A program made the position numbers and the translations under genes. A stretch of 64,000 nucleotides of DNA from positions 101,142 through 165,141 of the forward strand of contig JAVSML010024580.1 of assembly GCA_038503035.1 (NCBI GenBank), in the 5' to 3' direction. Below, piece by piece: positions 10,922-22,164 of the stretch (position 1 is the first letter of the stretch; each line of letters begins with the position of its first letter). The stretch comes from Crocodylus rhombifer (lineage: Eukaryota; Chordata; Crocodylia; Crocodylidae). Below the pieces are notes generated by a model. It was not told the origin of the DNA. It was given only the letters and a program-made list of their open reading frames with translations, and ran no database searches.

Positions 10922-11920
10922 TGTGGCGGGCCAGTAGGGGGCGCTCCTGCGCTGAGCCGCCCACCTCCCTGCGCCCGACCCCCTGCCAAGCTCGGAGCAC
11001 CTCCCTAGGGACGCCTTATGTCCAGCCCGACCCCTTCCTGGAGCACATACGCTAGCCTGGGGGTAACGTAGCTGCCACCACCCCAAGAATGGACTCACTC
11101 TCAGCCCTGTGTCCTTGGGGAAACACAGGCCTAAGGGTCCTATGGGTACTCGACCCAGTACAGGCACTTGGGGCACTTCCCCAAGTCAGGGGGCAAAAAG
11201 GAAAGTCTCCCTTAGTCCACAGACCTAAGGGGTCTCTTAGGCATAATTTAGACCCTCCCCTCAAGAAGTCTCCCACACCGGTCACAAAGGAGAACTGTAC
11301 TGATCACAGGGATAGGGTGAAAAAAGGGTACAAGATAGAGCAATCTCATAGGAATCACATAGAGCGAAACAGTCTGGCTGAGGTAGCCTTCTGATTATGC
11401 ATCTGAGTTGCTGCCAGCTAGATATCTACCCAGATCTCGAGTAGCTTACTCACAAGCATCATCCCAAGGCTGTTGCAGATCCCCTCTGGAGGCAGGCCGC
11501 TCCTTGCTCATGAGTTATGGGGGAGACAGCCAGTTTCAGATGGTCAAGCTCCTCTCTAAGTCTGAGTCCCCGCATGGCTGCTGCCCCCTCCTCCTGGGCA
11601 GTCTTAACTTATATAGCCCCTGTGACCTCGTTCACATGGTCCAGTGGAGGCCAGCACCTGTTGGCTGTCGGCCAACCAATTTGAAATACATCACTAGTTG
11701 CCAGGCAGACTCTAGCCCCCGAGGTAGATGCCCCTCACCCAGGTAGGTGATACCAGTCATGTAGGCAGAGGCAGCAGGCCCCCCCCTCCCTCAGGACTGT
11801 AGCCAGCTCAGGTTACCTAAAGAGATAAGGTAAAGGTGTGTCTCCTCTGCGGGGCCCATCCTAATCAAATTATCACATGGCAGAGATTTTGGGGAGAAAC
11901 AAAGGTGGCTTCCTGCCACA
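10922..11920 (-). mobile_element. Solo LTR of an endogenous retrovirus, copy 2
   Basis: Uninterrupted 999 bp copy of the LTR at 8397-9674, running from TGTGGCGGG to CCTGCCACA. On the - strand the TATA box CTATATAAG is at plus 11608-11616. The poly(A) signal seen in copy 1 is degraded here (gtactgatc replaces ttattggtt). No retroviral coding sequence lies between the copies in an order that would make them the two ends of one provirus: HSPA12B exon 9838-10024 sits between them. They are therefore two independent solo LTRs. Confidence 0.8.
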
Positions 11921-12258
11921 CGTCTACATGTGCACATTTACCGAGCAGTAATTTAGGTTACTACAGAGTAACTGATAATTACTGCGCCGTATGGGCACAC
12001 ATGTACATGTGCATGCCTGTACTGTGCAGCAACTATGCCAATTTGAGTATAAATTTAATACCGGCATCATTCAGGTAGCAAATTTACACTCAATAAGTTA
12101 CTGTTCGGTAACACACATGTAGATGCCTTACTGCGCAGTAACACTGACATTAACACAGTGTCAATGTGCTTTACTGGCTGCATGTGTAGACGACAGCCTA
12201 AAAAACACTTACTGCACAGTAATTTACTGAGCAGTACATGCACGTGTAGATGCACCCA
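11921..12258. mobile_element. MITE-like element with TACTG-CAGTA palindromes, copy 2
   Basis: The imperfect inverted ends, tctacatgtgcacatttacc at the left and the complement of acatgcacgtgtaga at the right, enclose about 340 bp. At least five variants of the 12 bp palindrome TACTGCGCAGTA and several acatgtacatgtg-type palindromes lie inside. Its left end abuts the end of LTR copy 2 exactly. No open frame. A mini DNA transposon is the likeliest identity; the family name is unknown to me. Confidence 0.6.
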
Positions 12259-12490
12259 CTATGTCATAGACCCTCAAGTGCTTTCAGGCTCCTCTTTAGC
12301 TCATGTACTGGAGACTTCTTGAGCAGAAGGTCCCAGGGCCTGAACCCCGGGAAGATCAGTGGGCCCCTGATCGGCAGGTCTGACTGGCCCTCCTGGTCCA
12401 CTGACTCCCATCTCTCTCCCCTCTGAGAAAGCAGCTAATGCCCTGCCTCTGATGACCTTGGGTTGTTTGTCTCCTTGTTCATCTCTCTAG

Positions 12491-12595
12491 GACCTGACCA
12501 TGAAAACCGAACTAGAAGCTGTGAATGGGAAGAAGATCGCAGCACTGGAGGTCTTTGCGCACGCGCTCTGCTTTTTCAAGCAGCATGCTCTGCAG
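12491..12595 (+). CDS. HSPA12B: HSPA12B exon (residues 153-187)
   Basis: Acceptor ...atctctctag ends at 12490; donor gtcagc from 12596. Thirty-five whole codons: [15 protein letters not shown], then [18 protein letters not shown], helical part of the ATPase domain that matches the family. Phase 0 on both sides. Confidence 0.96.
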
Positions 12596-13632
12596 GTCAG
12601 CCTGCCCTCGCTACACCCCGCACTGGGGCTTGCAAAATCAGGGCAATCCTCCACTGAGGTCTCTGCAGGCTGGGGCTAAAGTACTATCCCTGCCACCCCC
12701 TGGGAGTCTTGCTGCCAGAGCCCTTGCTTGCATTTTAGACAGAAATGACCGAGAGAGGCCTGGCCACAGCCCCAGACTCAGCCCTAAATAATGCAAAATA
12801 CCCAGCTTGACAGCATGGTTTTGCTGCTGGCTAGAGGCAGTTTCCATGCAACCTCGCAGTTTGTATTCAGTAGAGGCAGTGGAGCCGGCTTCCCTCACCC
12901 CACCCAGTCCTGCAGCTAAACTACTCTGGAGAGATGCCATGGATGAGATGCTACTCAGCTTAAGATTGAAGCAAAAACAAAAAGGACTCCATTGGAATGA
13001 GTTAATACCCATGTGCAGGGCTGTGAAATAGGAGTTTCGTGACCAGGAGCAGGTAACAGGCAGCAGGACTGCAGAAGAAAGGCTGGTCGGAGCAGGGTTT
13101 TGCCTCCTGTTCCTCTGCCACTTGCAGCCTCCAGCATTTAGGGTCCAGGCAGGTCTGATGCGGAGACTGCATCCCTAATTCCTATGTTCAATAGCGATGG
13201 ATGCCCCTTTCCTCCAAGCCTGTGTCCAAGCCCTTGGTGAATCTGGCTAAAATCTCCACTTCCCCTTCATCTGGCATCTGCAATTTCCACACTTTAATGA
13301 CTCACTACTCACCCTATTTCATGGAGGTCCTTAAGAAGCAGCAGAGAGAAGATGGTGAGAACTTCCCACTTTTCCAAACCATATGCGAAGGGGAGATTCC
13401 CAGCAGCCGGTTCCCAGCCCCTAAGCCATGCAGACCCCCTATAGCCAGGCTCTGTGTCCACCATGCAAAGACTAGCCCCACTCATACACTCAGCTGACTC
13501 TGTGCTTCCCATTAAGGGCCAGTACACGATCCTTCCCTGTTCGCACCTTCTGCAAAACACCCCAGCAGCTCAGGCCGTCTTTGTGGGGAGATTGCCTGAG
13601 CTGAAAGTCTGAGCCTGCTCCTTTACCAACAG
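12596..13632. other. HSPA12B intron with dispersed repeat remnants
   Basis: Around 13015-13090 is a remnant of repeat family A (gggctgtgaaatag, actgcagaagaaaggc). At 13110-13250 there is a copy of family B (see the entry at 19425-19585). The rest is unremarkable. Confidence 0.5.
13110..13250 (+). repeat. Unclassified dispersed repeat, family B, copy 1
   Basis: Shares ttgcagcctccagca, caggtctgatgc, gatgcccctttcctccaa and ggtgaatctggct, in the same order, with 19425-19585 and 60165-60325, and in reverse complement with 43575-43685. Confidence 0.6.
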
Positions 13633-13749
13633 GAGCTCAAGGACCAGTGCCCGTCGTTGCCGGAGAAGGGAGCTGTGCGCTGGGTGATCACGGTGCCAGC
13701 CATCTGGAAACAGCCCGCCAAGCAGTTCATGAGGGAGGCTGCCTACAAG
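13633..13749 (+). CDS. HSPA12B: HSPA12B exon (residues 188-226)
   Basis: Acceptor ...accaacag ends at 13632; donor gtgcgt from 13750. It encodes [18 protein letters not shown] and [20 protein letters not shown] corresponds to the VTVPA motif of classical Hsp70. The last residue is Lys, where human HSPA12B has Leu; the splice site forces this choice. Phase 0 on both sides. Confidence 0.96.
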
Positions 13750-13799
13750 GTGCGTGTCAGTTTGCCATTCCCTTCTCGTATCTGGGGTTGTTTTTCCAC

Positions 13800-13935
13800 T
13801 GATGTCTAGGGTTGTGATGGACCAAGCAGGTTTTCTCCTTGAACCCTCCAGTGATGGAGAGTCCCCGCTTCCCTAGGCAGTCCAGCACCCTCCGCTGTGT
13901 TGGAGAGTGTATCCTAATGTCCTCGTCTGACTCCA
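13800..13935 (-). repeat. CR1-like fragment
   Basis: Complement of an internal 3' CR1 segment (ccctccagtgatggagagtc, ctaggcagtccagcac). Old and diverged. Confidence 0.5.
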
Positions 13936-14699
13936 CAGGGCATCCCTGTGATCATCCTGTGTGATCCCTGGCGCTTCCCAATGTCCTTTCCCTGATCTGA
14001 GTGATCTCTCTGTCTCCTTCCAGCGATGCAACCTGCAATAAGGGGGTGTCGGGACTGTTGTCCTTCTCCATCACTGAGCAGAGGCTTGTGTTGATGGTGC
14101 AAAGAGTAATATTCAGGATAATACGGGGGACTTGGGATTCACAAGCCAGGAGAGGACTAGCTCTAGCAGCCAGGTCTTGGCTTGTACCTCCCCTATGAGA
14201 ACATGGGTCCGCGCCGGGCCAGAACAAACAGTCCCGTCTCCGCCTGCATCCTCTCCCAGGCCATCAACAAAGGAAGCGGGGGCGGAGGAGGCCATCCAGA
14301 GAGAAAAGGGGGGAAAGGCAGCAAGGAGAGGAGGTGAGAAGAAAAGAGAGGGTCCATGAGAGGCTGGAAGTCCCTGCGCTCCCTTTGCTGGCTGCAACCG
14401 CATGGCTTCGGGCACCTGGCCAGCCAGACTGGCATCCAGGTGACCGCTGACTGGGGATGCCTGGTGGTGGCAGTGGACAGAAACAACTCCAAGCTTTCGG
14501 CGTCCAGCAGGACCTGGGTCCCAGGGGCTGCCCCAGTGCAACACCCAGCGGCTTGTCTGTGCATGGAGCGACACCCACCCTGCAACCCCCCCAGCCGCCT
14601 GCGCCAGGGCAACCTGCATTGCAACCCCCCCGCCCCTTGTCCCAGAGCAACACCCAGCCCATTCTGACTGACGGGGGGATGTTGCCTTCTTCTGTATCC

Positions 14700-15060
14700 G
14701 GGATCTCTTGGAGGTATATTAACACCCTTTGCAGCAGCAGGACCTTGCTTGACCTGTTGCAAACGCGGGTGTGATGCCTAGGGCTATGGCAGGTACGACT
14801 GTGTCACACTACTGGGTTTTTTCTAGGCTGGTTTGGACAGGGCTTGGACTGGATGTGACCTCTGCAGGTCCCTGCCAGCCCTACTTCCCTGTGATTCAGT
14901 GGAGAGAGATCTGCTTGGCGCAGTGCTAGCATGGGAGCTGGCAGCAGTGTCGCGGTGCTAGTGCAGGGCTGCGGCTGGGCTGGTCCTGCCTGGACTAGAT
15001 GTGGCCTCCTGAGGTCCCTTCCAACCCTCATTTTCTACAATTTCTATCATTTCTATGATC
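14700..15060 (+). repeat. CR1 3' fragments, two in tandem
   Basis: 14700-14895 carries tttgcagcagcaggacctt, ggctggtttggacagggctt and ggatgtgacctctgcaggtc. 14955-15060 repeats the terminal part (tggactagatgtggcctcct) and ends in a short reiteration of tttctat. Both are typical of crocodilian CR1 tails in + orientation. Confidence 0.75.
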
Positions 15061-15864
15061 CTCCTGGCAGAGGCAGGACTGTCCCGCACACCCACGGTGC
15101 TGTACTGGCAGGGTTGCACAGGTCCTGGGACCCTCGGCGGTGCGTCCCTGTCCCCTGCATTCGAGTCACGTCTGAGCTGTGCCATGCATGGGTTTCAGAT
15201 GATAACTTTTTTACGTGATGCACAGTTAACGTGTGGACGTCACGGTCCTGGGACAGCCAGAATCAGCAAGGAGCTGGACACATTCATGGATGTTCGATCT
15301 AATCATGGCGATTGAACACAACACCAACAGGCAGTCCGCAACGGGCGCAGCCCCCAGCTCAGACTGAACTGGAGGAGAAAGTGGGAAACTGAAGCTCCCA
15401 GGGGGACGACTGAGGGCTTCGGTGTGTCTCACCCTACCCTGGTCCTGGGGCAGAGCGGACAGGTTCTGCCCCTGTCTGGTCTGCCCTGCAGCAAGGACAA
15501 GTGTTGGGTATTTATCCCCTGAACAGGCCTCGTAGACTGGTGATGCTCAGCTGGTACCCACAGAGACCCTTTTAAAAATACTATTAGGCAAACAGATTCA
15601 CAAGAGAAACCCAGAGATTTCCTTTACGGGTCTGCAGAACCCAAACCCTCCTGGGTGTTGCTGTGCTCTTTGCAAGGGAAGAAGGACTTTTCTGTAGTCG
15701 AGCAATGAGGGAAAGCCAAGAGAGGGCATGTCCCATCGCTGTGAGAGCTGGCAGTCGCATTAGTAGATTGATGAACACCCTTTTATAAAAGCGAGACGTT
15801 GGTCGCACCAGCTCCCCTGCTTTCCCTGGTGCCTGGTGTTGTGTCAGGGGTGCTTGCGTGGCTT

Positions 15865-15960
15865 TGCTATGGGGCTGGTTTGTCTGGGATGGTTTGGATG
15901 GCAATGATCCTAGCTCAGGACTAGATATGACACCTGCCAGCCCCGTATCTCTGTGGTGCT
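15865..15960 (+). repeat. CR1 3' end fragment
   Basis: ggctggtttgtctggga, then aggactagatatgacacctg and ccagccccgtatctctg: the last 90 bp of a CR1, just before the next exon. A second small piece with the same orientation lies at about 15240-15310. Confidence 0.65.
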
Positions 15961-16033
15961 AGGGTGGTAGCTCTTCAGACACCAGGTGCCTGAGCTCAAC
16001 CGTGCGCTGACCCTCTGCCCTGGCTCCCCGCAG

Positions 16034-16205
16034 GCCGGCTTGGTGTCCCCCGAGACCCCGGAGCAGCTGTTAATTGCTCTGGAGCCAGAAGCCGCGTCCA
16101 TCTACTGCAGGAAACTCCGGCTCCACCAGCTGATCGACCTCAGCTACAAACCGCTGGCAAATGGCCTGGCCCCCGACCGCTCCATCGACTCCAGCTTCAG
16201 GCAGG
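16034..16205 (+). CDS. HSPA12B: HSPA12B exon with connect-1 region (residues 227-284)
   Basis: Acceptor ...ccccgcag ends at 16033; donor gtaaga from 16206. It encodes [20 protein letters not shown], then [12 protein letters not shown] and, at the end, [18 protein letters not shown] is the HSPA12 form of the Hsp70 NEPTAAAIAY segment that connects the ATPase lobes. It enters in phase 0 and leaves in phase 1. Confidence 0.97.
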
Positions 16206-16448
16206 GTAAGAGACTGCAGAGCTGCGTCGGTGCATCCTCTGGGACCCCGGTGTGGAGGGGGCCAGAGGCCGCGGCAGTCCTCGGGGCTCTTCCCAATCCC
16301 TGCTGAGTGTCTCTGCATTGCAAACCCCCGTGCGAGGCATACCTGTGCTCAGAGCCCCCCGAAGCGACGGGTCCTCCCCCAGCCAGGTGCATTGGCTGGG
16401 CTGTGGGGAGCACCGCGGGAGCCGCAGAAGAGGCTGTGGCTCCAGGCA

Positions 16449-16568
16449 GCTATATCTATTTGCTAGATCATATATTAAATTAAAAAACCCAGAAATTAAG
16501 GGGAGAAATGGTCAAAATAGTCACAAACTAATGTTTCATTATTCCTGTAGTCGCTAAAGTTAAATGCA
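16449..16568 (+). repeat. Family A fragment
   Basis: Nearly identical to 3342-3460 for about 115 bp (tatctatttgctaga, gaaatggtcaaaatagtcac, aaagttaaatgcaca), then breaks off abruptly. Confidence 0.7.
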
Positions 16569-16689
16569 CAGGGAGCAGCGTCCACACAAGCCCTTCATTT
16601 TACATCCACTAACGGGACGCGGTGCAGGAGCAGTGATGACAAGTGATTCTCCTGAGGCATCGATAACTTGGGAGAATATTAAATACCAA

Positions 16690-17310
16690 CTGCAATCAGA
16701 GTCTTTTAGGAGTGGCAAGTCCAGAGAGACCTTGACAAATTGGAGGTTCGGACTAAAAAGAAAACTCCTGAGGTTCAACAAGGACAAGTGCAAAGTCCTG
16801 AGACCAAAAGAAAGCTAAAGTAGTGCTGATCTAAAGGACGTAGGATGTCTCTCATAACCCAGGGCTGTCTGCGTGGCATCAACCACAGGGAAAATGAAGG
16901 TATTCCCAATACAGGAAGGGATTGGTGAAGGATTAGGAGTAAGACGGTGCTATCAGCATGGGTTGGTGGAAAATGTGTCCCTTCAAACCAGCTTGGTACT
17001 TTGGGATGAGGTCGCAGGTTTGATGATGTCACATGATGTGATCGCCTCTGATGTGCAAGTTCATGATGTCAGGAGGAAGCAATTCAAATGGGATTGTCCA
17101 CGGGTGTCTCGAGTGTGTATTCGCAACCTTTGCAGCAGCTGGACCTTGGCTGCGATGGCCCCCCTGCTTTCCCTGCTGCGGGTGGACGGTAGTTTTATAA
17201 AGGGTTTAGATGATGGGTTTGTCTGGGCTGGTTTGGATGGGGCTGATCCTGCCTCGGGACCAGATGAGCTCTGGAGGTCCCTCCAGCCCCACTTCTCTGT
17301 GCAATTCAAC
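16690..17310 (+). repeat. CR1 fragments, + orientation
   Basis: 16690-16815 retains part of the reverse transcriptase C-terminal region (reading ...RFNKDKCKVL). 17110-17310 is a CR1 3' end (tttgcagcagctggacctt, gggctgatcctgcctcggga). Stops and frameshifts make it non-coding. Confidence 0.7.
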
Positions 17311-17739
17311 CTGCCCATGTTAAATGAAACTAAAATTGGCTCAACTCATCGGCTCTCAAAAAAGTGTACACAGGGAACCACAGCATGGGTGTTTCTCATT
17401 CCAGTCCCTGGAGGAAGCCGTTCTTGGGCCTATGCTAGATCACAGCCACTGGGGACCTTTCCACCAAAGAAGCATTATCAAGAGGGCTGGCAGGCGGCCC
17501 AGACCCGGGGAGTGATATGTGCACAATGCAGAGCGATGCCAACCTCCGCCTGGACGTCAGCAAAGAAGTTTCAGTGCAACTACATGTGACATCCAGTACC
17601 TGGGAACAGAGCTGGGGGGGGAGGACGGGGTCTGGAAGCAATACGGGGGCCACAAGGAAAATCAGGTTGACCCCAAGCTCCCAGCATGGGGCTGTGGGCA
17701 AAAGCAGGTTTACTGAACAGCCCAAAAAAAGCATCTTTG

Positions 17740-18400
17740 CAGTTAGAAGAGGGAGGCCATGGACGAGACAGCAGGGAAGTTGTGGACTCTCTGTCGTGGA
17801 GGGTGGTCAAGAAGAGGTTGGCCGGGGATGCTCTAGGGGCAGCGATGCCCGTGCTCTGCTGTGGGGGTGTCCCAGCCTTCTGGGCTGTGCTGGTTGCCCC
17901 CTTCTCCCCTTTCTGCTCCATGTGTCAGGGGGTTTTTAGGGCGCTGGGTGCTGGCTGCATCCCAGACCGGGGATGGGGCTGGTCTGGGCCAATGCTCCTG
18001 CTGGCACCAACCCCGCAGGGTCCTGGCTGGAGGGTCTTGCTCAGGGTTAGACTAATGCTACATTGGAGGCAGGAAGGGATTTCCCCCCTGCTCAGACTGG
18101 TCTGCACTGGAGGGTTTTGCCTTCCTCTGCAGTGGGGACACGGCCTCTGCTTGGGGTCTCTGAAGTGTATATTGAACCCTCTTTGCAGCAGCAGAAAGTT
18201 AGCAGCCGCGATCCCCTTGTTTTCCCTGCAGCAGGGTCTGGGGTGATGCCTGGGGCTGTTAGGGGGACTGTAATTTAGCTAAGAGGTTGGGCAATGCATT
18301 TGTCTGGCCTGGTTTGTATAGCAATGATCCTGCTTTGGGCAGGGGTTAGACTGGATGTGGCCTCTGCAGGTCCCTGCAAGCCCCATGGCTCTGTGGCCCC
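17740..18400 (+). repeat. CR1 3' fragments, + orientation
   Basis: 17750-17850 resembles the end of CR1 ORF2 (gggtggtcaagaagaggttg). 18030-18400 is the 3' UTR type with gcaggaagggatttccccc, ttgccttcctctgcagtggg and ggatgtggcctctgcaggtc. Confidence 0.7.
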
Positions 18401-19424
18401 ATCCAGTCCTGCATCTCTAGGAGTCCTTGCAAGCCTTCATATGATCTCTAGTGAGGCTGTCAAATGGGCATGTTTGGCTCTGAAGTGCCATATCTGGAAG
18501 TGGTATCCATGCTTCCAACAGAACATTGTAAAAGAGTAGAGAAGAGTCATGAAAAATGACTGGAGTACTGGAAAGCAAATGTGGAGAGGCTCATTCCAGC
18601 CAGCTTGTCAGGGAAGGGGGTTCCCTGATTACAGCTGTAGGAGAAGGATGGAGAGAAACCTTGAAGAGTCTTCAGTCCAGAGGCTGGGAGCTCCTTGTGA
18701 GGCCCATGGGGCATTTGTACACGCCACGAAATTTCCTGTTTATGCTACTGCAACTGCGTGTACGTTTGCATGAGCGGCTGGGAGAGTTAATCAGCCCTGA
18801 AGCAACTGAGGAGGACGGTGGTGGAATCTGCTTCACCAGGAACTTGAACGCCAGACCGCACCAGAGCCTATCAACTAGACAAACATCCCAACAGGAATTA
18901 ATTGACGGAAGCCTTCGGGCTCGCGATACCCTCAGGTCAGGCGGCATTATCCCAATGCTCCTTTCTGACCTTTGTAATCTCAGGATTGTCAGCACCAAAT
19001 AGGCATCATGGCAGCCACCTCTGGGAAGTGACTTCTGAGAGAGCAAGGGGCCGGTGAGAGACGCAATCATCCCACACTGGGTCAGAGCAGCGTGCGGGCA
19101 AGCACCCGAGCGATCCAGGCCCCTGTTGTGTGCAGGCAGACACAAGACACGGTCCTCACCTTGAAGGGCTTTTGCTTTAATTTGAGATGGATGCAATGAG
19201 GGAGTGCAGCAGTGAAACGGGGACGAGGGAGGTTAATGGTGAGAAGGTGGCATGGGGGGCCCACAGGACATAGCACAGTATTTAAGTGTGTCTGTGGCTA
19301 CATGCTAACGGGGAGAACATCAAAGCTGCCGCATCCTGGGCCAGACCCCAAGTCCGACGGGCCCGGTCTCCAGTGCCCCACAGCAGCCGGAGGAAGAGTC
19401 AGTGGGTCTGAGCAAGGCTTTCCC

Positions 19425-19585
19425 CTGTTCCTCTTCCCCTTGCAGCCTCCAGCACTGAGGGTCCCGGCAGGTCTGATGCAGAGGCCGTGCCCCTCGCTCC
19501 CTGCCGAGTGACCGATGCCCCTTTCCTCCAAACACATGTCCAAGCCCTGGTGAATCCGGCTGAGCTCCCAGCTCCCACATCTGGG
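19425..19585 (+). repeat. Unclassified dispersed repeat, family B, copy 2
   Basis: Best-preserved of four copies: cttgcagcctccagcactga, ggcaggtctgatgcagagg, ccgtgcccctcgctccctgc, gatgcccctttcctccaa, gtccaagccctggtgaat. The order and spacing are the same at 13110-13250 and 60165-60325. There is no open frame shared by all copies, so it is a non-coding repeat. Confidence 0.65.
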
Positions 19586-20427
19586 GGCCACGAGTCCATG
19601 CCACGCTGGGGGAAGAAGAACTTCCTTGTGTGAGTTTTAAGCTGATGGCCTGCTGGTTTCATGCCTTGACCCCTTGTTCTTGTCTGGTGAGAGACGGGCA
19701 GTATGAATCCCTGGTGACTTTCAAACCCTTCTCCTGTTCCCCCTCCAGCATCTCTTTTCTATGCTGCCCAGGCCTGGCCTCTGCAGTCGCCTACTAGGGG
19801 AGCCCCTCCATAGCCCTCCTCATCCTTGCACCCTTCTCTAGTTCTGCTGTTTGGTGGGAGCTTCGCTTTGCACTGTGCCAGATGCGAGTCATGGCACAGA
19901 CACATGCGTGTGCATGCATGTGAGGGAGCTCCCTGCGAAGTGCATAACCCAACTCCTCTCCCTCTGGCTTTTCTCCAGCCTCTTTATCCCGTCTTGGCTG
20001 CATCCCCGCAGACCCCCCGGCAGGAGGGTCCTGGGGGCTGATTCTGGCAGGGCTTTGCAGAGCGGGGGGCGTGGGGAGCTGGGGGCTCATTGGGAGAGTA
20101 GGGAGCCAGGGAGGGCAAGGGGAGGCCCCTGAGGGGAGGCTGGGACATGGGAAAAGGCTCGGCTGGCGCCTGCTGCAAAAACCCCTTCGCTGTGGCCGGA
20201 TCCTGAACGGAGCTGAGCACCTGCTGCCCGCGGCAGCCCACGGCTCCAAGGAGACGATGCGGTTTGTAAACCTCAGCCCTGCCTTTGCAGCAGGCCCAGC
20301 TCAGCCGGGCCTTCAGGGTGGGCTGTTCCCGGGCCCCCTCCCGGGGACCTCCTTCCTGAGCCCTTCTCACATCCAGAGTTGCTGCGGGGGGGCAAGACGT
20401 TGTAGCCGGAGGAACAACAGAGCCTCT

Positions 20428-20620
20428 GTGTGCGTGCGTGTGCACGCATGTATTTGCATGTGTGCACACGCATGTGTGCACGAGTATGTGTGCGCATGCA
20501 TATGCGTGTGCATGTGCATGCGAGTATATGCACGTAAATATACGCGTGTGCACGTGTGTTTATACGCGTGCATGTGCATGCATTCATGTGTGCAAGTATG
20601 TGTGCGTGCGTGCTCACGGG
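20428..20620. repeat. Alternating purine-pyrimidine tract (TG/CG/CA-rich)
   Basis: About 190 bp of almost unbroken purine-pyrimidine alternation with many gcatgc, tgcacg and cgcgtg steps, e.g. gtgtgcgtgcgtgtgcacgc. It is low-complexity but not a single-unit microsatellite. Such tracts favour left-handed Z-DNA in vitro; any role in HSPA12B is untested. Confidence 0.85.
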
Positions 20621-22164
20621 GAAGGGGGCCTTATCCCCCGCCCCCGGACACAGCCGTGTTTCCTGAGCTGGCCGAGGCGGGTCAGAGGCTTCCCATGTAT
20701 GAGGGGGGGTGGCGAAGTCCCAGGTCCCGCTCCGGAGGCAGCCGCCCACCCCATGTGGTCTGCATTAGGACATCGTGCACGCCCGGCTCCTCCGCCGCGG
20801 GGATCTCCGCGGCCCACGGCAGCGCATGGCTGGATCCCGCTTGCAGAGCTGAGGCAGCCTCCGGCTTCTCTGCTGCATTCAGGCTGGGGCAGCGGGGGCT
20901 GGATGTGGCTGGAGGTAGCACGGTGGGGGCTTCCTGAGCTGGAGCAGGTCACGATCCCCCCACATACCCTTCCGCACCTCCCCTGGCCGTGACAGACGCT
21001 ACCCGGGCCCTGCAGACCCTGACCCTGTTGTCACCAGGTCCTCAGCCCCTGCTCCATCTGACCTCCGTGGCCGTACCAACGAGGCGATGATCTCCAAGCA
21101 TGTGCTTATGTTGGCTTGCTTCTCCCTCTTTTGCTTCCCGAGGACAGATGGCATCGCAAGCCAGCCGCCCCTGCCTGGGAGAGCTGAGTGTTAGCCACGC
21201 CACAGAGTGCCCCTATGGCCTTAGGCAAGTCCCTTAGCATACATCTCTGTGAAAGGGCAACAAAGCCCTTCCTGGCTGCCCAGCCTTGCCAGGAGACAAC
21301 TGTCCATGCCCCTGACAAGAATCGTGGCCGCCGTCGGGGTAGATAGAACAATACCCTTGCTGCTCCTGATGGGGAAACTGAGGCAGCGAGCAGAGAAGCA
21401 GCAGGACCGTGGGCGAGCAGGGGATAGACGTCCAGGATTGTCCTCGACAGGGCTGCCCCTGCCCTGCTGCCCATCCCGGGAGCCCCAGGGAGCTTCCGGG
21501 GGGGGTTGACCCCCAGGCTGGAGGGGCAGACCCCCCGCCCCTTCCCAGAGCCCTCCATCCCTTTGTCATAGCCCGTGTCTGAGCCGTCCGCGTTGCACAC
21601 TGCTGTCTGTCAATGCCTCCAGGTCCCCAGCCCCCCCCGCTTCCTTGGTCCCCTTCCCTTCCCTTCTCAACCCTCCCTGCTGCCTCAGCTAAAACGGGGC
21701 CTTGGATCTTGTCTCTTTGCAGACTTGAGGTCACCCACGGCTCCACATGAGCTCATGTCTCGCGGCTTGGGTTTGGCTGGCCTTCCCCGTGCACGGTCGT
21801 GCTTCCACCCCCCATACGCCCAGCCCTTCCACACCAGGCCCATCGCAACACTTGCTTTTCAGGAGCAGCCCCCTGCAAACCTGGCGTAGCCGGGGGACCT
21901 CTCGGCTGAAATCGGCAACAGGCCCAGAGCCCAGCTCCCTTGCATGGCAGCCCGGCTCGAAAGCCCAGAAGTCGGAGGGAAAGGAGCTTTTTGCTACCGT
22001 TGTGCCGGCTCTGATATCATCCGCGTGCGCGGGCTGCCCCGGACCGCCGCGGAGGTTCATACGGGGGGAATGCCGGCCCGGCCGGGTCCCCGTGGGAGGT
22101 CTGGCTCGGAGCAGGACGGGCAGCAAAGTGTGGTGGGGATGCCAGCTCTTTGGCTGGTGCGGAC

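Larger units (their letters stand above)
13750..16033. other. HSPA12B intron, 2.3 kb
   Basis: Holds CR1 pieces listed separately. The intervals 13950-14690 and 15320-15860 show nothing I can support beyond accidental open frames. The clean reading of the flanking exons leaves no room for an extra exon. Confidence 0.5.

Noticed and set aside
8397..11920. The two LTRs as ends of one provirus
   Set aside because: The sequence between them is HSPA12B intron and a coding exon, without retroviral genes, so they are separate solo LTRs.
16873..17589. 238-residue + strand frame
   Set aside because: Composed of CR1 3' sequence and intron; no conserved protein segment.
20071..20992. Open frames of 184-288 residues on + and - strands
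   Set aside because: They run through the purine-pyrimidine tract and GC-rich intron. The repeated Cys/His/Val composition reflects the tgtgcatg repeats, not a protein family.
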